The position numbers and the translations under genes are program-made. Of a stretch of DNA of 64,000 nt, positions 11,863 to 22,769 are shown piece by piece (within the stretch, counting starts at the first letter, position 1; each line of letters starts with the position of its first letter). The notes beneath the pieces were generated by a model. The model saw only the letters and a program-made list of their open reading frames with translations, had not been told where the DNA came from and searched no databases. Origin of the DNA: Macrothele yani (Eukaryota; Arthropoda; Arachnida; Araneae; Macrothelidae); assembly GCA_039090855.1 (NCBI GenBank), contig CM077012.1:142944541-143008540 (forward strand), written 5' to 3'.

Positions 11863-11880
11863 TCCCATCACTCGTCGCCA
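11863..11880 (-). other. gypsy-A primer-binding site, tRNA-Ser-like
   Basis: Minus strand TGGCGACGAGTGATGGGA, two bases inside the 5' LTR. From memory it matches the 3' end of eukaryotic tRNA-Ser (GCT type) apart from one extra T. tRNA-Ser priming is known for Mag-type gypsy elements. Confidence 0.65.
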
Positions 11881-11882
11881 GT

Positions 11883-12213
11883 TGTTCTGAAGTAGCACAA
11901 ACACAGTTGTTCCGAAGTAATCACTAACACCGCGAGGAGGAAAGGAGGAAGAAGGTATTAAGGTGTAACACATTTGTTAAAGTACGAAGATCAGAAGTAA
12001 TCGTATACACTGGAGATAACATACTTTATTTACACTCATTACACGTAGGATCACTACTCACGCTCAAGCCATGATGAAAACACAACACCGAAGAAGGATG
12101 CCAGATCTCCTTTTACAATTCATGACAACGTAAGTCATTGCATCCTCTGGCGGACTAGAGCAAAACCTAGAAGAGTCACTTACCTAGAAATGCATAACAC
12201 TTAAATCTTAACA
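11883..12213 (-). repeat. gypsy-A 5' LTR
   Basis: 331 bp partner of 7376-7706. Followed by the GTTAT target duplicate at 12214-12218. Confidence 0.95.
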
Positions 12214-12218
12214 GTTAT

Positions 12219-12591
12219 ACTACTGAATCAACTCACTAACAAGTTATGTTACGACTCACTAACAAGAATTTTTTGTGAAGGAAATAAATAGGACAGATGT
12301 AAATGTTATTCTGTAGGCAGGGGTTCATGCATGTGGACAGTTCATTGGATCTAGACTCCACAAGAATGTCCTTGTCTTTTCTCCATCAGATAAAGGAAAC
12401 AAATAACGTTCTTTTAAAATACATTATTCTGATTATGGCTAAATTTTAAAAAATACATCTTTTAGCACATAGTTTTATAAGTTTGATATTTTTGTTATGA
12501 TCAATTATCTTTCTGTACATCTTGGTTCTAGTTTTCATGATGATTGTTATTTTCCTAAGCATTTTATGGTCTTATAATATCAAATTTGTCT
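12219..12591. other. No gene seen
   Basis: AT-rich spacer between gypsy-A and a Tc1-like element. Confidence 0.6.
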
Positions 12592-12593
12592 TA

Positions 12594-14336
12594 CAGTAGT
12601 GGGCAAAATTGTGGAAACCTTTTGGAAATAGCGTATTTTTTAGGTTTGATGGCTCATAACACCACTTTTTTTTTAGTAATACCATAAAATTACATACCAA
12701 TGGAAAGATAGTTTCATCAAGAATGTAACGCAATAACTTTTATGAAGGATTTGGTATTAGAACAGCAGTTATAAAGAAGAAAGGGGAAACACATAGAAAA
12801 AATGAGATATACAAAAATTCTCACCATGTCAGTTAATACTTAGTTGGGTAACCTTTAGCATTAATTACGGCCTTACAATGCCTTCCCATGGAGTGAACCA
12901 AGTTTTTTAGTTCTGCAGCTGTTATAATGTGAAACCAAGATTGAATTATAGCTTCTATTAATTGGGTTTTACTGCTAGGTTGCTTCTGACTAACAAATTT
13001 CTTTAGTTGGCTCCACAGATTTTCGATGGGGTAAAGGTCTTGGCTATTCCCAGGCCATTCCAGCAGTGGGATATGATTATCTTGAAAAAGCTTTTTGCAC
13101 ACAGCACCAGCAGCAACATGATATGGATCTGAATTCTGTTGAAATATAAATGCTTCACTATCTTGGAAAAGGTCATGTGCGGAAGGTTAGTTTGGGCTCA
13201 AGTATTTTATTAATGTATTTTTGGCCATTTATATCCCCAATAATCACGCAAATTCTGCCCACACCTTTTGATGTCATACAACCCCAGATCATAACACTAA
13301 CTGGGTGTTTCACGGTACATGTAATGCAATCAGGATGCAAATCTTCTCCGATTCTTCTCCTTACGTATTTTATGCCGTCACTACCAAACTGGGAGATTTT
13401 GGTCTCATCACTCCAAATAACACTGTCCCATTGTTCTGCTGTCCACTTAACATGGGTTTTAGCCCAGTTTAATCTTTTTAACCTTTGTCTGAGAGATAAA
13501 AATGGCTTTTTTCGGGGAATTCTAGCTTTTAGACCAAATTCCTGCAGTCTGCGCCGAACAGTCCTCGCACTCAACTTCACATTGCATTGTGCCATTTTAT
13601 CTTCTATACACCCAGATGATTTTCTTCTGTCACCTAGACACAGTCTCTTAATTCTTCTATCATCACTTGCTGTTGTGCACCTTTTCCTGCCTTTACCAGT
13701 CTGGTTTTGTAGTGACTGAGCCTCCTTATATCTCTTCAAAAATTTAGAAATGCCAACTTTGGTTAAGTTTCCACTAATTTGTTTTATAATTTCTTCATAA
13801 CTGAAGCCTTGTTCACTTCATAGTACTATTTTACATCGCTTTCTGGGTGACCAGTCTACTCTTTGCGTCATTTCTTTAATTTTATCACGTTTTACAAGCT
13901 CACTAAATGCAAGAACACAAAAAAATGCAACCAACTTGATAGCAATCACATAACACACTAACAAATGTCCTCCTCTCAGCTCCAATACATGACATCAATA
14001 GCTGAATCCTACTTTGACCCGATTGGCTCACTGCCAAAACAAGATGACACCTGATTGGCTTTCCTAGCACTCATGCTCATTGGGTACATTCAAATGAAGG
14101 AAAGCTACTTCGTATCAACCTAAGCAAGTTGTGCTTCCTTTTTCTGGTTATTTGGCTATAACTTTTCATAGAATACAGATAATTGAACAAGCTTTGTTGA
14201 ATTACATTTTTGATGAAATTATCTTTCTATTGATATATAATTTTATGGTATTACTCCCAAACAAGTGGTGTTATGAGCCATCAAACCTCAAAAATACACT
14301 TTTTCCAAAAGGTTTTCACAATTTTGGCCACTACTG
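12594..14336 (-). mobile_element. Tc1-like DNA transposon with long terminal inverted repeats (Tc1-A)
   Basis: 1743 bp, flanked by TA (12592-12593 and 14337-14338). The ends are inverted repeats of about 130 bp starting CAGTAGTGGGCAAAATTGTG and CAGTAGTGGCCAAAATTGTG. It encodes one transposase on the minus strand. Confidence 0.93.
12833..13871 (-). pseudogene. Tc1-type transposase, disrupted
   Basis: From Met 13871: an N-terminal paired-like DNA-binding region (MTQRVDWSPRKRCKIVL, then a stop near 13820), a GRKRCTTASDDRRI linker (basic AT-hook-like), then the DDE domain with VIWSDETKI (first Asp) and VMIWGCM. The FIFQQNSDPYHV block has Asn where QQDNAP normally supplies the second Asp, and NSQDLYPIENLWS carries the third acidic residue. 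A frameshift near 13170 separates the 188-codon and 89-codon pieces. It is inactive through stop, frameshift and lost Asp. Confidence 0.9.
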
Positions 14337-14338
14337 TA

Positions 14339-15798
14339 CTTATTCAAATGAGTGATTTTTTTTATGTATATGCACATCAGTGTTGATTTATGCCAACATT
14401 TATTAAAAAAACTAGCGGAGGTACCCGGTGTTGCCCGGGATAGACATGAAGTATGTTTTCAAGTGACAATGTAAATTGCACTATAAAAAAAGATCCTACC
14501 ATCGATCGTTTTGTTCGGTTGTCTCACTTGCTTGAAGTAATTTTACTTTCTTTGCTTTTGGCTGAATGTGTCCAATGGGTTTCTGTTTTGTTTGGAGGCA
14601 TTTCACCATACTTGATGAAAAGAGCACTTCAAAATTATTCACCATGCTGAATCACAAAGCAGTACTTTATATAATATATATAAAGTACTGCTTTGTCAGC
14701 ACCTGCAGTTCTGACATCTTATCACAATTTATAATGGCTGTTCTGAGTGCTAAAAGCTCGAAATAGCAAACATGTGCAACAATGCACTTTCTGCTGCCTC
14801 ACATTGGGGAAATGTTTTTCCTTTTTTTTTTTTTTTTTTTTTTATGAGTTTTCCAAAATCGGACCTTGGTCATTGTTTATATTCTCTCGGAAATCGATTT
14901 CTCGGCTTTTTTTTACATACTTCGCTGGGAATGGGGTTTCCGTATCTTCTGCAGGTGTTTTTTTTTTTTTTTTTTTAGGAATTTTCAAAAATTGGACTCT
15001 TCCCTGTATGCTTCAGTATATTTATTGTTGTGCTATGGTAAATAACTTTTCTGTATTGAAATGTACCAAGACCTACAGTTGAAATTCAACAGCTGAAGAT
15101 CATCTCAATGGATTTGCTTCAATATCCATAAACAGGGTATTCTTCAAGGAGCTGAAAAATTGTCACAACTTTCATTATGCAGTCATCGATATCTTTGTCT
15201 CTAAGACAGAAGAATTGACCTTAAGTACAAATAACGGCTGTCAGTAAAGTACATTTTTATTTCAATTTATTGTTTGCTTTTTATGTGTTTGTCTTTAGGA
15301 TATATAGTATTTACTTTCTAAGAAGACTTTCATATATCCTCCCCCAAACCTTACTCCCCATGCCCCATCCCTTTACATCCTACATGCCATAAAAACCAGG
15401 AGTCGCCCCTGCTTCTTACTTATGCACGAACAAACACAGAACCACATACAGATGAATCACTGCAGTTACTGCACGACATGCTGCTGATGTACATAACTTC
15501 CTTCTCAGTTTCATGACGAGAAATAAATGCTGATTCCACCATTCCAATGCAGAAACCAAAAGATGATGTATGGAATGACAACATACAACATACTATACAA
15601 TGAATCAAGAACAATGCCCTCAGCTATCAAAGTTACATGAACTTTTGCCCGAAATGCTCAGGGGTGTATTTCATTCAATTTTTAATTAAAAAGGAAGACT
15701 AACTTGTCCTGGGCAAAATTCTACATGTGAACATTATGACAACCATGTAATAATAAAACCTGTCACCCTGCAGTATGACAACATTCGATTTTGTACTA
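14339..15798. other. Unclassified repeat-like region, no gene
   Basis: A GC-rich start at 14415-14440 (CGGAGGTACCCGG, GTTGCCCGGG) resembles the ends of dispersed invertebrate repeats. Two long poly-T tracts (about 14820-14843 and 14958-14976) follow. The minus frame at 15420-15614 ends at a GTAAGAAG donor-like site and could be an exon remnant, but I cannot support it. Confidence 0.4.
14654..14696. repeat. Short perfect palindrome
   Basis: ACAAAGCAGTACTTTAT and its reverse complement around a short TA-rich centre. Confidence 0.85.
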
Positions 15799-15867
15799 TA
15801 GAAGGTGTGTTCAAAAAGTATCCAGACTGGATTTATTTAAAAAAAAAAGTACTTACAGTTTTTAAAC

Positions 15868-16940
15868 TTAATCACCTTCGAAGTAGTCCCAAGCCACACA
15901 CGTAGCCCAGCACTGTTTTCACAGCTCAAAGGATTTTTGGAAGTTATCTTCTGAAATAGTGAACAGCTACTTCATTGCATTCTGTTGTATTTCCTCAATA
16001 CCTTGAAATCTTTTTCCTTTCAAGTGGCATTTGATTTTTGGGAAGAGAAAAAAGTTACAGAGAGGGAGATCTGGCAAATAGGGTGGCTGTTGGAGCTGTT
16101 CAATGCAGTACTGGGCAAGAAACTGCTGCACAAGTTGAGATGCATGGGCAAGAAACTGCTGCACAAGTTGAGATGCATGGGCAAGCATGTTGTCATCGTG
16201 GAGTTGCCACTTGCCACTCTCATGCTTTTAAAACGGACTGCACCCGTCAAACACTGAAAAACTTGACAGTTGTACTCCTAGTACTTTTTGTTGATTATCT
16301 GGCCTGATGGAGCATATTCATGATGCACAATTCCCTCATGATTAAAAAAAACAGTCAGCATCATCTTGACATTGCTGCAGCTCTGCTGTGCTTTTGGGTC
16401 TGGGAGAGTTTGGGGTCTTCAACTCTGAAGACTGGGCCTTAGTTTCAGGGCCATGCCCCTAAACCCATGATTCATCACCAGTTATGGTAGTTTTTAAAAA
16501 GGTTTTGTTGTTTTGATGCACTAAAGCAGATCACTAGCAGTTGAAACATGGGCCTGTTTTTGCTCAGTTGGGTGCAATTTAAATCTGGCTGAGGCACATC
16601 TCATACCTAGATAGTCTGTAAGAACTGACTAAACTGAACCAAAACTAATGTTGATGTCTTCAGATAACTCACAGATAATGATTCAGGAATTTTCCTGTAC
16701 AGTTGTGTGCACAAGTTCAACACTGTTTTCAGTTTTGCTGGCTGTGAGCCTCCCAGACCATTCATCACTCTCAATACATTCACGACCACCTTTAAAATGT
16801 TTATACCAGTCATAAATTTGTGCATGACTCATACAATCCTCCTCATAGACTTTCTGTAACTTTAAATATGTGTCTTTCCAAGTTTCACTAAGTTTTTGAC
16901 AAAATTTGATGCAAATTCGTTGTTCATTTTTTTCCGACAT
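15868..16940 (-). pseudogene. mariner transposase, disrupted
   Basis: Begins MSEKNEQRICIKFCQKL, the usual N-terminal helix-turn-helix of this mariner group, followed by VYEEDCMSHAQIYDWYKHF. Frames are broken near 16683 and 16250-16500. The C-terminal part reads HASQLVQQFLAQYCI, then YLPDLPLCNFFLFPKIK and ends DYFEGD. The third catalytic Asp of the D,D34D triad (expected in PxxCDFF) is Asn here. A 33 bp in-frame duplication (16113-16178) repeats LAHASQLVQQF. Full length would be about 345 residues. Confidence 0.9.
16113..16178. repeat. 33 bp tandem duplication in mariner-A
   Basis: Two identical adjacent 33 bp units, 16113-16145 and 16146-16178. It adds 11 codons in frame. Confidence 0.95.
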
Positions 16941-17134
16941 GACAAATTCGATGAACAGCTTTCCACACATAAAAACAAAGCACTACTGTGAAAAACCCGG
17001 ACATGCAGGGGCGACGTGACTCATGACATATGCGTAGTAGGTTCCAAGTTGAAACTGTGCCATATCACTTTTTGCTGTGTCATGTGATTCTGAACTTATG
17101 TAACCAGTCTGGATATTTTTTATCACATCTTGTA

Positions 17135-18728
17135 CATCTAAAACTAAATATGACTATAAGCAATAGTTGAGAAGTGCTTCCTCATATCTCTACAGTAAAA
17201 ACTTAGCTTCCTCTGACTATCATCTGGTTCAGTCCTCTTGGAACAACAAAATACGGTAGGTTTACATGTTTATGTAAACAATGAGGAAGTTTACAAGTCC
17301 ATGCACAGCCAGTTGCATAAAGTGAAATGGCCTTTTACTGCTGCAAAAGATTTAAGTCTGCAGCAATGACAGAAACACAGAGATTGTTCCAGAGATTTTG
17401 TAGAAAAGTGAAGAAACATGTCCATGTATTACTTGTTTCTATAAATACACCACAGTTTTACTGTGCAATAAGTGTGATAACTGCTTTTGGTATAGCCTTC
17501 AGAAGTATAAGAATAAGGTTAACAGTAAGGTATTTGATGGCTAAAGACAGGTGAACAAACTTAAGCATCATGTCATCTGAAAGCAAAACATCAGAAGCGT
17601 TTATTGTATATATAAGCTGGAAAAACTGATAACTATGCACACAATTAACCAAGATTAGATAATAGTCTTCCGATTCCCTGTGAATACTTCTGTGGCTACA
17701 AAGAGTCAGCTATTCCTAATATGGTACTACTTGTTCAAGAAAGAGAAGGAAAAACACAACTACATAAACATCTCTCCACACACTGCCTAGGATCTAAACC
17801 AAGGCCTAATGGTATATGAAATGCAAACATCAAATAGTCATTACTGAAAGCATATTTACATTCATTTAAAACATTAGTTGTCAAAGATCTCAGTGTTCTG
17901 AAACTTCTCTAAATGTAAAATTTGACACTTGTACTTAATTAACCCAAAGATAAAGCACATTATCATTTAGTAACCTCTACTGAGATCAAAAATCTTGCAG
18001 CCATTTTTACATTTGCTATTGTCATTTGGTTTCATATGTTTCATCACTGAACGTAATGATTATTATACATTGGTTTTGGTAGACACCATACAAAAAATAA
18101 TTTCTCTAAAAAATTGGAAAACTCATCATTAACTATGAAATGCATTCAGTTTTATTATTCTTTAGATGTCAAAGTAAATGGTGGATGCAATATCTCTTTG
18201 CCTAAATGAAAAGTAACAGTTTAAATTAAAATGAATACTTTAAAAGCATTCATGATTATGTATCAACCTGAACACAGGCTGTTTTTCAGACATCAAAGAT
18301 CATGTACAGAAAACAATACTATATGTTACCAATGTACTTGATATCATTTAACCACTTACATTTTATGCTGAAATCATGCTGTGCAGCATATTATTATTTT
18401 TTTGTAAACCTTTGCTTATTGTTAATTATGAAAATGTGTTGTGACTTTTTATTGCTGAGGGGTGTTAATGATAAGATTGCAAGCCCATCACAAGACAATT
18501 AAATTCTACATGCCCCACCACCAAAATAAATAAATAAATAAATAAAAACGTTATTTTTTCATATCATAGAAAATAAAAATAAATCCAAACCTTACAAGAA
18601 TAAAATTGTCCCTGAAAAACAATTTATACTGATAAGAAGCTGAGAAAGAGTTATGTTATCTAATACACAACTGAAGGAGAATAAAATGCACTGATTTTCA
18701 AAAAGAAATACAAGGCTGAAAGAATCTA
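17135..18728. other. No gene seen
   Basis: AT-rich. Open frames at 17327-17554 and 18302-18502 have no known domain. A short (TAAA)n run lies near 18520-18546. Confidence 0.5.
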
Positions 18729-18867
18729 TATTATGAGGTTAATCACCTTTATTCCTAAAATCATTTAGGAGGTTTTCGTCTCTACACATTTACATACGTG
18801 TTGGAAACATGTAGAGACGAAAACCTCCTAAATGATTTTAGAAATAAAGGTGAGTAACCTCATAATA
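18729..18867. repeat. Hairpin MITE-like repeat
   Basis: Two arms of about 60 bp in nearly perfect inverted order (TATTATGAGGTTAATCACC... and ...GGTGAGTAACCTCATAATA) around a loop of about 19 bp. Confidence 0.9.
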
Positions 18868-19451
18868 CAGATTATGTCTAAATAGCACGTGAATAATTCA
18901 GCAGCTAGATGACATTTGACATTTGCAATGCTGTATGAATATATGAAGGCTGAAAGAATTATACTTTTCATTACAATATGATTTTTATGTCCGCAAGTAA
19001 ATATATTTTAAGAACAGAACTTTTTTATATTTGCTTCATAAATTATTTGTATCACAAATTCAGTGACTTGTCCAGGACATGTACATGGCTGGATAGGGGG
19101 ATAGAGGATGTAGAAAAAGAACTGGAACATTCTTGTCTTCAAATAAACCAACTTGTGGGTAAGGGAAACCCATGAAAGTTGTCAATAGCATGTAATGTTC
19201 TGGTGAAAGAAGGACAAAAACTGCATGAATACAACTTATTTTGTTTGCTGATAACCATTGCTCAACTTTGATATATGCAACTTCTCCAAAAACTATTTTT
19301 CATAAAATGCGGTTAAAATAACAAAGTAGAATTTTACGAAGTTTAAGGGATCTAAAAAAACTTTATTTCATGTGGAACTTCATATTATGCATGCTCATTA
19401 CATTTTGTTGCGACTGTGCATATATGTATATATATATGTATCATGACTAAC
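18868..19451. other. No gene seen
   Basis: AT-rich sequence, including a TATATG run near 19420-19440. The plus frame at 18978-19175 is not recognised. Confidence 0.5.
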
Positions 19452-19571
19452 CTGAATGGGATCTGCTCCACTATCTAAACCCATATAGGTACAGCTATCC
19501 AATGGAGAGAGTAAATGAAGCGATAACAGACTTTCAGCAACTGCAGTAGATAAGTAAACAATTCCGGAAAC
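19452..19571 (-). CDS. Candidate host exon, protein unknown
   Basis: Exactly 40 codons, open, with a CTTTTCAG acceptor to the right and a GTTAGT donor at 19446-19451. The peptide starts [16 protein letters not shown] and ends LDSGADPIQ; it looks like a folded helical protein and not like a TE. Both ends are phase 0, matching exons 21076-21219 and 6986-7012. Confidence 0.6.
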
Positions 19572-19646
19572 CTGAAAAGTTTGAATTACAGAAGCAATTT
19601 AAAATCACATTATTTTATGTAATACTACTTTTCAAATGAATAACTA

Positions 19647-20873
19647 CTGTATTTTTCAGAATATAAGACACTTTTTATTTCAAAAAATTTGGTGTCAAAA
19701 TCTCCCTGTGTCTCATATACTGAAGATCAATATTATCGCCATGAATATATGTGTATGTATGTTGCTATAAAGGCGGTTAAATGAGTTTAAAATGTTATTG
19801 CTTCATCTTAGGTACAATAACTGATACTCTTTGGCACTTTTTCTACAATGTCATTGAATCATGAATACTTGTATATATTATACTTTTATGTTTATCCATT
19901 GTTAACTACACATCTGTGTGTTTTTTAATAAGATAGGCAAGCTGTCATTCTAGATGTGCATTTGTGAGTTAATGATGTAAAATACAGTTTAAGCACTATC
20001 TGTACATAGTGATCTGAAACAAACATAGAAAGACTATCATAATTCCTTTAAAAAGCAAAGTGATAGAAACAGAAGGGAAAGAACTGCAAAACATCACAAG
20101 ACACTTAACACATCTACCAGCCAATTGTGGCTACATAAGCATTAGTGTTGGCAGCATTTTTGCTGCTGCAAATTCTTTGGTTTATGCAGAACTTTCATAG
20201 ACAAAATGCAAAAACATTTTTCATTCACAGTAACATATATGCTGTGGAGATGTAATTTTCAGAAAAATCCATACGTGAAATGCTCAAATTTTGCTTGAAC
20301 TTTAATTGGCAGTCAGAAGATGCCGCTACATCTGACAGATCGTGTTGTAGCACTTGATTTTTTTTCTAGGGTCCTGTCTCCTGCTTCCTTACTGTTCATG
20401 GTGCAGAGGTTACTCCATTTGTTTCTTTGACAATATTTTTTTATTTTGAATGAATGGTACTTGGCAAAGCTTTAGATTAAAAAAGAGCAATTCCCATTCC
20501 CTGGAATTGATTGTATGCCACAGAATGCTGATAGACTTTGACCAAGGCTGCCTTACTTTGACACATCGGCTATGTGGCAAGGATGACCATCTGAACAAAA
20601 AACGAAGGCCACTAGTTTTATGAGGGTGTGGCATCACAGGAAGATCCTGCAATGCATGTATGTCATTGGCTGATGGATTGAGTGGCGTTTCTCTAAGTTG
20701 TTTTCATTCACGGTATCATACATTGCTAATTTTTCGAATCACAAGGACTCAATGATTCATAAGCTGCTGTTTTTAGTTTAATTTTTTTTTTTATAAAGAT
20801 CTTTGAAATGCCATATTTTTTCGTAAATTTTTCACAAAAAATAAGGGTGAATCTTATATTCTGAAAAATATGA
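19647..20873. mobile_element. pogo/Tigger-type TIR element, probably non-autonomous
   Basis: 1227 bp flanked by TA. The ends start CTGTATTTTTCAGAATATAA and TCATATTTTTCAGAATATAA in opposite orientation, similar to known pogo-like ends. The interior has no convincing transposase; the minus frame at 20410-20652 was not recognised. Confidence 0.65.
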
Positions 20874-21075
20874 TATATAAAAACAAAATGTAAGTAACTG
20901 CAGGCCATTTCTTTTCTGAATGTATCACTAATGAGCATCAGTTTACAAATCTTAAAAAAAATGCAGCATTTAATAACCTAGAAAACATTGTCTGGTAAGA
21001 ACACCTGATTTTATCTACACACAATACAAAATCTTTTTCTAAATCCTTGCTCAGAGTCAGAAGTTTGTTTGATAC

Positions 21076-21219
21076 CTGTACAGGTGGTGATGGTACCTGA
21101 ACAGCCCAATCCAACATTGCTTCCATTAACCACAAAAGCCTATCTTCATGTTCTTACTTGTTTTGAGCTCCAGAATCTAAGATTTTCTGAATGAAATCAA
21201 ATGATGCTTCCACTACTTC
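21076..21219 (-). CDS. Candidate host exon with an in-frame stop
   Basis: A 48-codon stretch, open except for one TAA at 21154-21156. The upstream half starts EVVEASFDFIQKI; the downstream half reads EHEDRLLWLMEAMLDWAV and ends PSPPVQ before a GTATCA donor, in phase 0 with exon 19452-19571. A strong GTAAGAAC donor overlaps the stop, so it may be two exons or alternative splicing. A nonsense mutation or base error is the other explanation. Confidence 0.45.
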
Positions 21220-21589
21220 CTTTAAGAGCATCCAGAAACATTACTAGGTCAAAGAAAGTTAGACTTTAAAATTCAAGCCATGCTGTTCCTCATGCTCAAC
21301 ATATTTACACACTTCTCACATTAGTGACATCAATAGAAGGATGATGGATTAAGTTTTTCCTGTGTGCATATGTCCGTAAGTGAAAAACATGGACTATAAA
21401 ACAAAAGCACAGATATATTGCCAAGCTGTTCTCCTTAATTAAGAGGTATATTCTTTTAAAGAAAGATAGCTATATTTCATTACTGATTAATCAATGCCTC
21501 CATTTGCAGGAATCTTTTAAGCCAGCAACTGAACTTCATATAAATTCATTATATAGTTCTTCACATTCAATTTATTCTTGTTCAGACAT

Positions 21590-22340
21590 TTGTTAACTTT
21601 GGCTTTCCCATGATTTCTTTAACCTCCCTTTATTCTTTCCAGTGATTTGGGCTGTATAAACAGTTTTGGTTTGCCCTTCATCATTCATTCTTTTAGCATG
21701 TCTTACATTACGTATCTGCATACTTTCATTCCAAATAAGTCTTGTCACAGATTTCTCATAAATCACCCAGAATTCACTATTATACACCAGAGTAGAGACA
21801 ATCACATTTTCATACACTGCCATTTAAGATCTTTTTGACAACCCACCACTTCTATGGATCATGCTGGTTGTTGATTCAAGCAGAGGAATGACTAAAACAT
21901 GAGCTCACTCATCAACTATAATTTCATTATCTAATCTACTGATAATAATGTCAAACAGCCTTTCTATGTAAACAAACTCATTCAATTGGTTTAACTTCAT
22001 ACCACTAACACTAACCTGGCATCCTGTACTAATAGCAAATTACTAAAAACTCAGGACTGATTTTTTCCCATTTATGTTCAGTGTAAATTTCACTTTTGCT
22101 CTCATTTTTTCCCATTTATGTTTAGTGTAGTTTATTTTTGCTCTCAGTAAATAAAATAAGTCATCTACATGCAACAAAGTGCATTCATACAGAAGCTCAA
22201 AATGCCCACCAAAATTATCAGCATTTGCTTTATGCATATATGACAATGTTGAGCAACCGTAGAGACAAAATGCAGCCATGCCTCACATCTGCTGTAATAC
22301 AGAGCAAACCAAACAGATAGTCTTTTACTCTCAAACAAGT
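21590..22340 (-). pseudogene. Worn non-LTR reverse transcriptase fragment
   Basis: Minus frames show VRHGCILSLRLLNI (compare VRQGCxLSPxLFNI), a YECTLLHVDDL stretch in the place of the ADD motif, and LVYNSEFWVIYEKSVTRL (compare the LLYGSETW...K block after the thumb). Frames shift often and no boundaries are visible. Clade not determined. Confidence 0.6.
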
Positions 22341-22769
22341 TCTACTGCCAGCATACATGCTTTCACACAATCTTGTAAATACAATGAAACCTCTGAAAAA
22401 CAGTCACTGTTCAGACCAGAAAAAAGTGGAGCATTGTTTGGAGGTAACCGTTGTTCAGAGGTTATGTCTAAGTTAACATTGCCAGTCCATTGCTTTTGTA
22501 CAAAAGTATAATAAGGGTATGAAGCTCAAGCGCGCACACACACACACACAAAGAAAACAAATAAAAAATGGATGCAGTGCTTTCTCCGAATGCTGAATAA
22601 AATTCAGTATAACAACACTACCCTACAAAATTTAATTTTTCGACTGGGGTTTACATTACTTCAAGTGATTTAGATTAATTTTGCTATGCTGATTTCAAAA
22701 ATAACATTTATTTTTCTCTGTCACATAAGGATTTTTCACGATCGTGAAAACAAAATCATGAATATGCTG

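Larger units (their letters stand above)
7376..12213 (-). mobile_element. Ty3/gypsy LTR retrotransposon (gypsy-A), complete but mutated
   Basis: A 4838 bp element bounded by two 331 bp LTRs (TG...CA) and a 5 bp target duplication GTTAT at 7371-7375 and 12214-12218. Inside it, in minus-strand order, are a primer-binding site, gag, two zinc knuckles, protease, RT, RNase H, integrase and a polypurine tract, the Ty3/gypsy order. The LTRs differ at about 11 of 331 positions (about 3.3%), nearly all transitions, so the insertion is moderately old. Stops and frameshifts in gag, RT/RNase H and integrase make it non-autonomous now. Confidence 0.95.
15801..17132 (-). mobile_element. mariner element (mariner-A)
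   Basis: 1332 bp between TA dinucleotides (15799-15800 and 17133-17134), with terminal inverted repeats sharing TATCCAGACTGG near each end. Length and structure are typical of mariner. Confidence 0.9.

Noticed and set aside
15420..15614. 64-codon minus frame next to a GTAAGAAG donor-like site
   Set aside because: The frame closes with a stop right at the donor, no acceptor is clear and the peptide is not recognisable. Left as a possible exon remnant only.
20410..20652. 80-codon minus frame inside the pogo-type element
   Set aside because: No helix-turn-helix or DDE motif; not convincing as a transposase.
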